From CAYGXH01 sp964354485 (GTDB lineage: Bacteria > Bacteroidota > Ignavibacteria > UBA10030 > SZUA-254): DNA of 17,133 nucleotides. Shown here piece after piece: positions 15,801-17,133 of this stretch (positions are counted from its first letter, which is position 1; every line of letters starts with the position of its first letter). The notes under the pieces were generated by a model. It made no database searches, was not told where the DNA came from, and saw only the letters and a list, made by a program, of their open reading frames with translations. Location: assembly GCA_964354485.1 (NCBI GenBank), contig CAYGZY010000237.1, positions 1 through 17,133 of the forward strand, written 5' to 3'. A program made the translations under genes and the position numbers.

Positions 15801-16181
15801 TGTACCTATATATAATGAATCATCTTCGGCTACTATTACGAGGTTGTTATTATCCAAAAAGGTCATTGCCGGAGGACGTGATTTTGATAGTTTTACTTGA
15901 TTATTTATTGGATTCCATCTATAAGAATCGTACCATGCTAACCCCGCTTTCGTCCCTACCCACATTGTCCCATCACGCGCTTCTTCAATGTACTCAATAT
16001 CATTCGACGGTAAACCAGATTCTGTTGTAAATTGGACCCACCGCCATTCCTCATTGATCATAGAAATGAAATCATCGACTTCCTGACCCAGAACCATCAT
16101 TCCCGGAATCCGAATGAAAAAGGCAAGTACAAGAAAAATCAGTATGTGTAATCCAAAATATTTATCTCTCAGAAATAACAC
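12837..16181 (-). CDS. Beta-propeller sensor histidine kinase (HisKA_3, PAS)
   Basis: 1114-residue inner-membrane sensor kinase. Seen: N-terminal hydrophobic export/anchor segment (about 8-27); a periplasmic propeller (about 45-650) with repeated W[IVL]GT-type blades (DGTMWVGTKAGL, GALWIGTQRGL, GKVWLGTADGI, NRIWVTTEAGL, VYVGTRGGG); a Y_Y_Y domain (about 660-733); a membrane helix (about 742-760); a PAS domain (about 775-890); HisKA_3 with phosphorylated H919 in 'FLHDTISQTLAF'; and HATPase_c with N-box 'ELIANVIKHAHA' (about 1020-1032), 'DDGVGM' and 'GGFGLFNIRERL'. The start is GTG: upstream in frame only TTA, TAT, ATA, GGA and then TAG, with AAGGTAGGG 10 nt before. The propeller part is clearly AT-richer than the rest. 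This design resembles the sensor half of Bacteroides carbohydrate-sensing regulators, but with a separate NarL-type regulator. The ligand is unknown. Confidence 0.92.
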   Translation of the reverse strand: MLFLRDKYFGLHILIFLVLAFFIRIPGMMVLGQEVDDFISMINEEWRWVQFTTESGLPSNDIEYIEEARDGTMWVGTKAGLAWYDSYRWNPINNQVKLSKSRPPAMTFLDNNNLVIVAEDDSLYIGTYYGYNKIDIPLKRVGTAIAFNDNAILIHSDSTLGIFKNGIYSEFSPKPSGIRPSNETRDLWLTKKRSTWINTFSGLYRWDNLKWVIKLPSNNERMKINCLVEVENSYSIVSIGSPFNKRGMWECHGENPMIRTNLPGGDWIEAMDVDKKGLAVLFNKSGDFFVKDGNNWVRIDVKNQGLQNVTVCKFQSNGALWIGTQRGLFLFRRSSPLWDYMKSPIQTKKRIHDILIASDGKVWLGTADGIESHDGNGVCLLKNKIFNRELYEITGIAEDSDKRIWITSGSGFNGTYCWDGIKWHYFSIDKNVPWLRIHKIKKDRKDRLWFLGLSKEGIFAKNKPCVYILEKDQFIHWNANEGLPAGSVYSFVESLDSAYWFGTIGGLSKYKNGKWVHWKEQVNIEFGKIFCLAVDKKNNIWFSDREKGLGLLDKSEKIKYFTTRDGLPDNRVWDISCDEKNRIWVTTEAGLCSYDHGKWKVFDAKTGLMTPDLWPVLPVGDSVYVGTRGGGLAILNLRNSYQKTPKIFIDNAIVEGNKAAVRVRPYAYWGDPQPHDIPIRYSIDNQKWTTWSNNHEVVLTDQTPGDHAIHVEAQNIFGEFELRGKLMYFSVPPPMQQMPQFYLPIGGLSFVLLFVLTEYFVRKKYYTRELQKSETKFRKLTESIFEGIVIHELDVIRDANNNMTRMFGYTIDELQRKSLYDLFDNDYIDVVKSMVEYPSSKSVEAMGIRSNGSRLWTEIVTTASVHPEYTYTVTAFRDISDRKNAEHKLVTYKNQLRSLASELTTTEERERRRIAAFLHDTISQTLAFCKIKLRSIDLSRQSESVEKSLIHVRSLIDEMIQSTRSLTFELSPPILYEVGFEAAVHSLIEQLQQQHNLSFVLIDDHISKPLDNESRIILYQAVRELIANVIKHAHANTVKITFKKENNMFRVTVEDDGVGMKTSTNSDESTHQGGFGLFNIRERLQNRGGSLEIITEIKRGTKISIVVPLWNHEK

Positions 16182-16262
16182 TAAATATATTCCCTACCTT
16201 ATTTCTGTGACTAAAAAGCAGGTTGAAAAATATACCCCGCCACTCTCCCGGAATCAGCTTAC

Positions 16263-17133
16263 TCATTTCGTGAAAATCATCTTTTTCGCCTCCGAACGGA
16301 CCTTCTGAAATCCATCCCCTATCGTGAGAACGTAAAAGTACACCCCGGACGCTAAATGACTCGCATCAAAATTCCTTTCATGAAAACCAGCTGATAACTC
16401 ACCCTGTTCGAGAAGCGCTACCCGACGGCCAAGAACATCGTATACCGCCAGCTCTACGTGTGACTTTCGTGGTATTGAAAATCCTATCATCGTCGTGGGA
16501 TTGAAAGGATTGGGATAATTCTGATCAAGAACAAAATCACCAAGTATGTCTGTACCCGTCTTCCCGACTCCAAGCGTAATATCCGATTTGAACATACCTC
16601 TCCCATGCGTAGCAGCAAACATGTAGCCCGCCTGATTAATATCAAGATCCGCAACCGACACGTTAGCCATGCCTCCATTCTGTTGTATCCAGTTTGTACC
16701 ACCATTCGTGGTTTCAAAAATACCAATATCAGTACCCGCAACAAGATGCGTCGTCGAAAGTGAGTCAATAAGTATCGCGTTTACCGGTATATCGGGAAGA
16801 TCACCGCTTATGCTACTCCAAGTGTTTCCACGATTCGTCGTCAAAAATACATGGACCGTATCATAACCGGAAAAACAAACATATGCCCGTGCTGAATCTT
16901 TCGGATGAACAGCAATCGCTTTAACATATCGGTTCGGAAGCGGAGATCTTGTTTGGTTTATCCATGTAGATCCGCCATTTATAGTTACGAGTATACGCGA
17001 ACGATTTGCCCCAAATCCACTTGTTCCCACATATATTGTATTCGATGAACCTGGTGCAATTGCTAATGCCGAAATAACCGATCCGATCGAGCCTGTCCCA
17101 TCACCCGTTAAGTCACTACTAATAGCGCTCCAG
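16263..17133 (-). CDS. Type IX-secreted BNR/VPS10-like repeat protein (C-terminal part, cut by right edge)
   Basis: The frame is open to the right edge (first full codon at 17132), giving 289 visible residues; a start at 17030 would be an internal GTG, so the gene continues outside. Seen: BNR/sortilin-like propeller blades ('WSAISSDLTGDG', 'VTINGGSTW', 'TTNRGNTWSSISGDLP', 'ETTNGGTNWIQQ', 'AATHGRGMFKSD'), then an 89-residue C-terminal type A sorting domain for type IX secretion beginning VLDQNYPNPFNPTT, with 'VELAVYDVLGRRV' and 'LASGVYFYVL'. It should be exported by Sec, then crossed over the outer membrane and kept on the surface or released. It ends 81 nt before the sensor kinase, same direction, so shared transcription is possible. 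The substrate or partner cannot be told. Confidence 0.9.
   Translation of the reverse strand, partial: WSAISSDLTGDGTGSIGSVISALAIAPGSSNTIYVGTSGFGANRSRILVTINGGSTWINQTRSPLPNRYVKAIAVHPKDSARAYVCFSGYDTVHVFLTTNRGNTWSSISGDLPDIPVNAILIDSLSTTHLVAGTDIGIFETTNGGTNWIQQNGGMANVSVADLDINQAGYMFAATHGRGMFKSDITLGVGKTGTDILGDFVLDQNYPNPFNPTTMIGFSIPRKSHVELAVYDVLGRRVALLEQGELSAGFHERNFDASHLASGVYFYVLTIGDGFQKVRSEAKKMIFTK

Noticed and set aside
1..17133. CRISPR array, tRNA, IS element, toxin-antitoxin or defence genes
   Set aside because: No regular direct repeats, cloverleaf-like sequence, transposase or known defence motif was seen on either strand.

Overview
The window looks like a chromosomal segment from a member of the Bacteroidota/Chlorobi/Ignavibacteria branch (FCB group). 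Three things point there: a C-terminal type IX secretion sorting domain carrying the NYPNPFNP signature, a GldA/GldF/GldG-type ABC transporter operon, and a DUF5916 outer-membrane barrel. G+C is about 50% in lines counted by hand, except for one clearly AT-richer tract inside a histidine kinase. I saw no tRNA, rRNA, CRISPR array, phage or IS element. The exact genus cannot be told from the sequence alone.

Left part (1-3637, minus strand): one tight operon reading right to left. It encodes an ABC ATPase (GldA-like), an ABC-2 permease (GldF-like, ATGA overlap), a GldG-like membrane-anchored auxiliary protein, and a DUF4340 protein cut by the left edge. Next, on the plus strand, is the C-terminal half of a DUF5916 outer-membrane protein whose N-terminal half is missing (3872-5215). 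Convergent to it are arsenate reductase (ArsC, thioredoxin type), then a PEBP/YbhB-family protein and a stand-alone STAS anti-sigma-factor antagonist with a good promoter.

Middle part (6945-11948, plus strand): a sulfide:quinone-oxidoreductase-like flavoprotein that lacks a key cysteine, then a clear intrinsic terminator and a promoter. These are followed by an operon of a membrane-anchored parvulin foldase (PpiD/SurA type), a small outer-membrane barrel, shikimate kinase and a probable 38-residue small ORF that stops 2 nt before a bidirectional terminator.

Right part (12170-17133, minus strand): a type IX-secreted BNR/VPS10-like repeat protein (cut by the right edge), then a very large one-piece sensor histidine kinase (periplasmic beta-propeller, Y_Y_Y, TM, PAS, HisKA_3, HATPase) and its NarL/FixJ-type response regulator.

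Most genes belong to the cell envelope: ABC export/gliding-type machinery, barrel folding, secreted surface protein and envelope-sensing two-component system. I did not find a convincing new defence or mobile system. The more unusual points are the truncated DUF5916 gene with a palindrome at its break, the mosaic low-GC sensor segment, the cysteine-less SQR homologue and the small ORF before the terminator.
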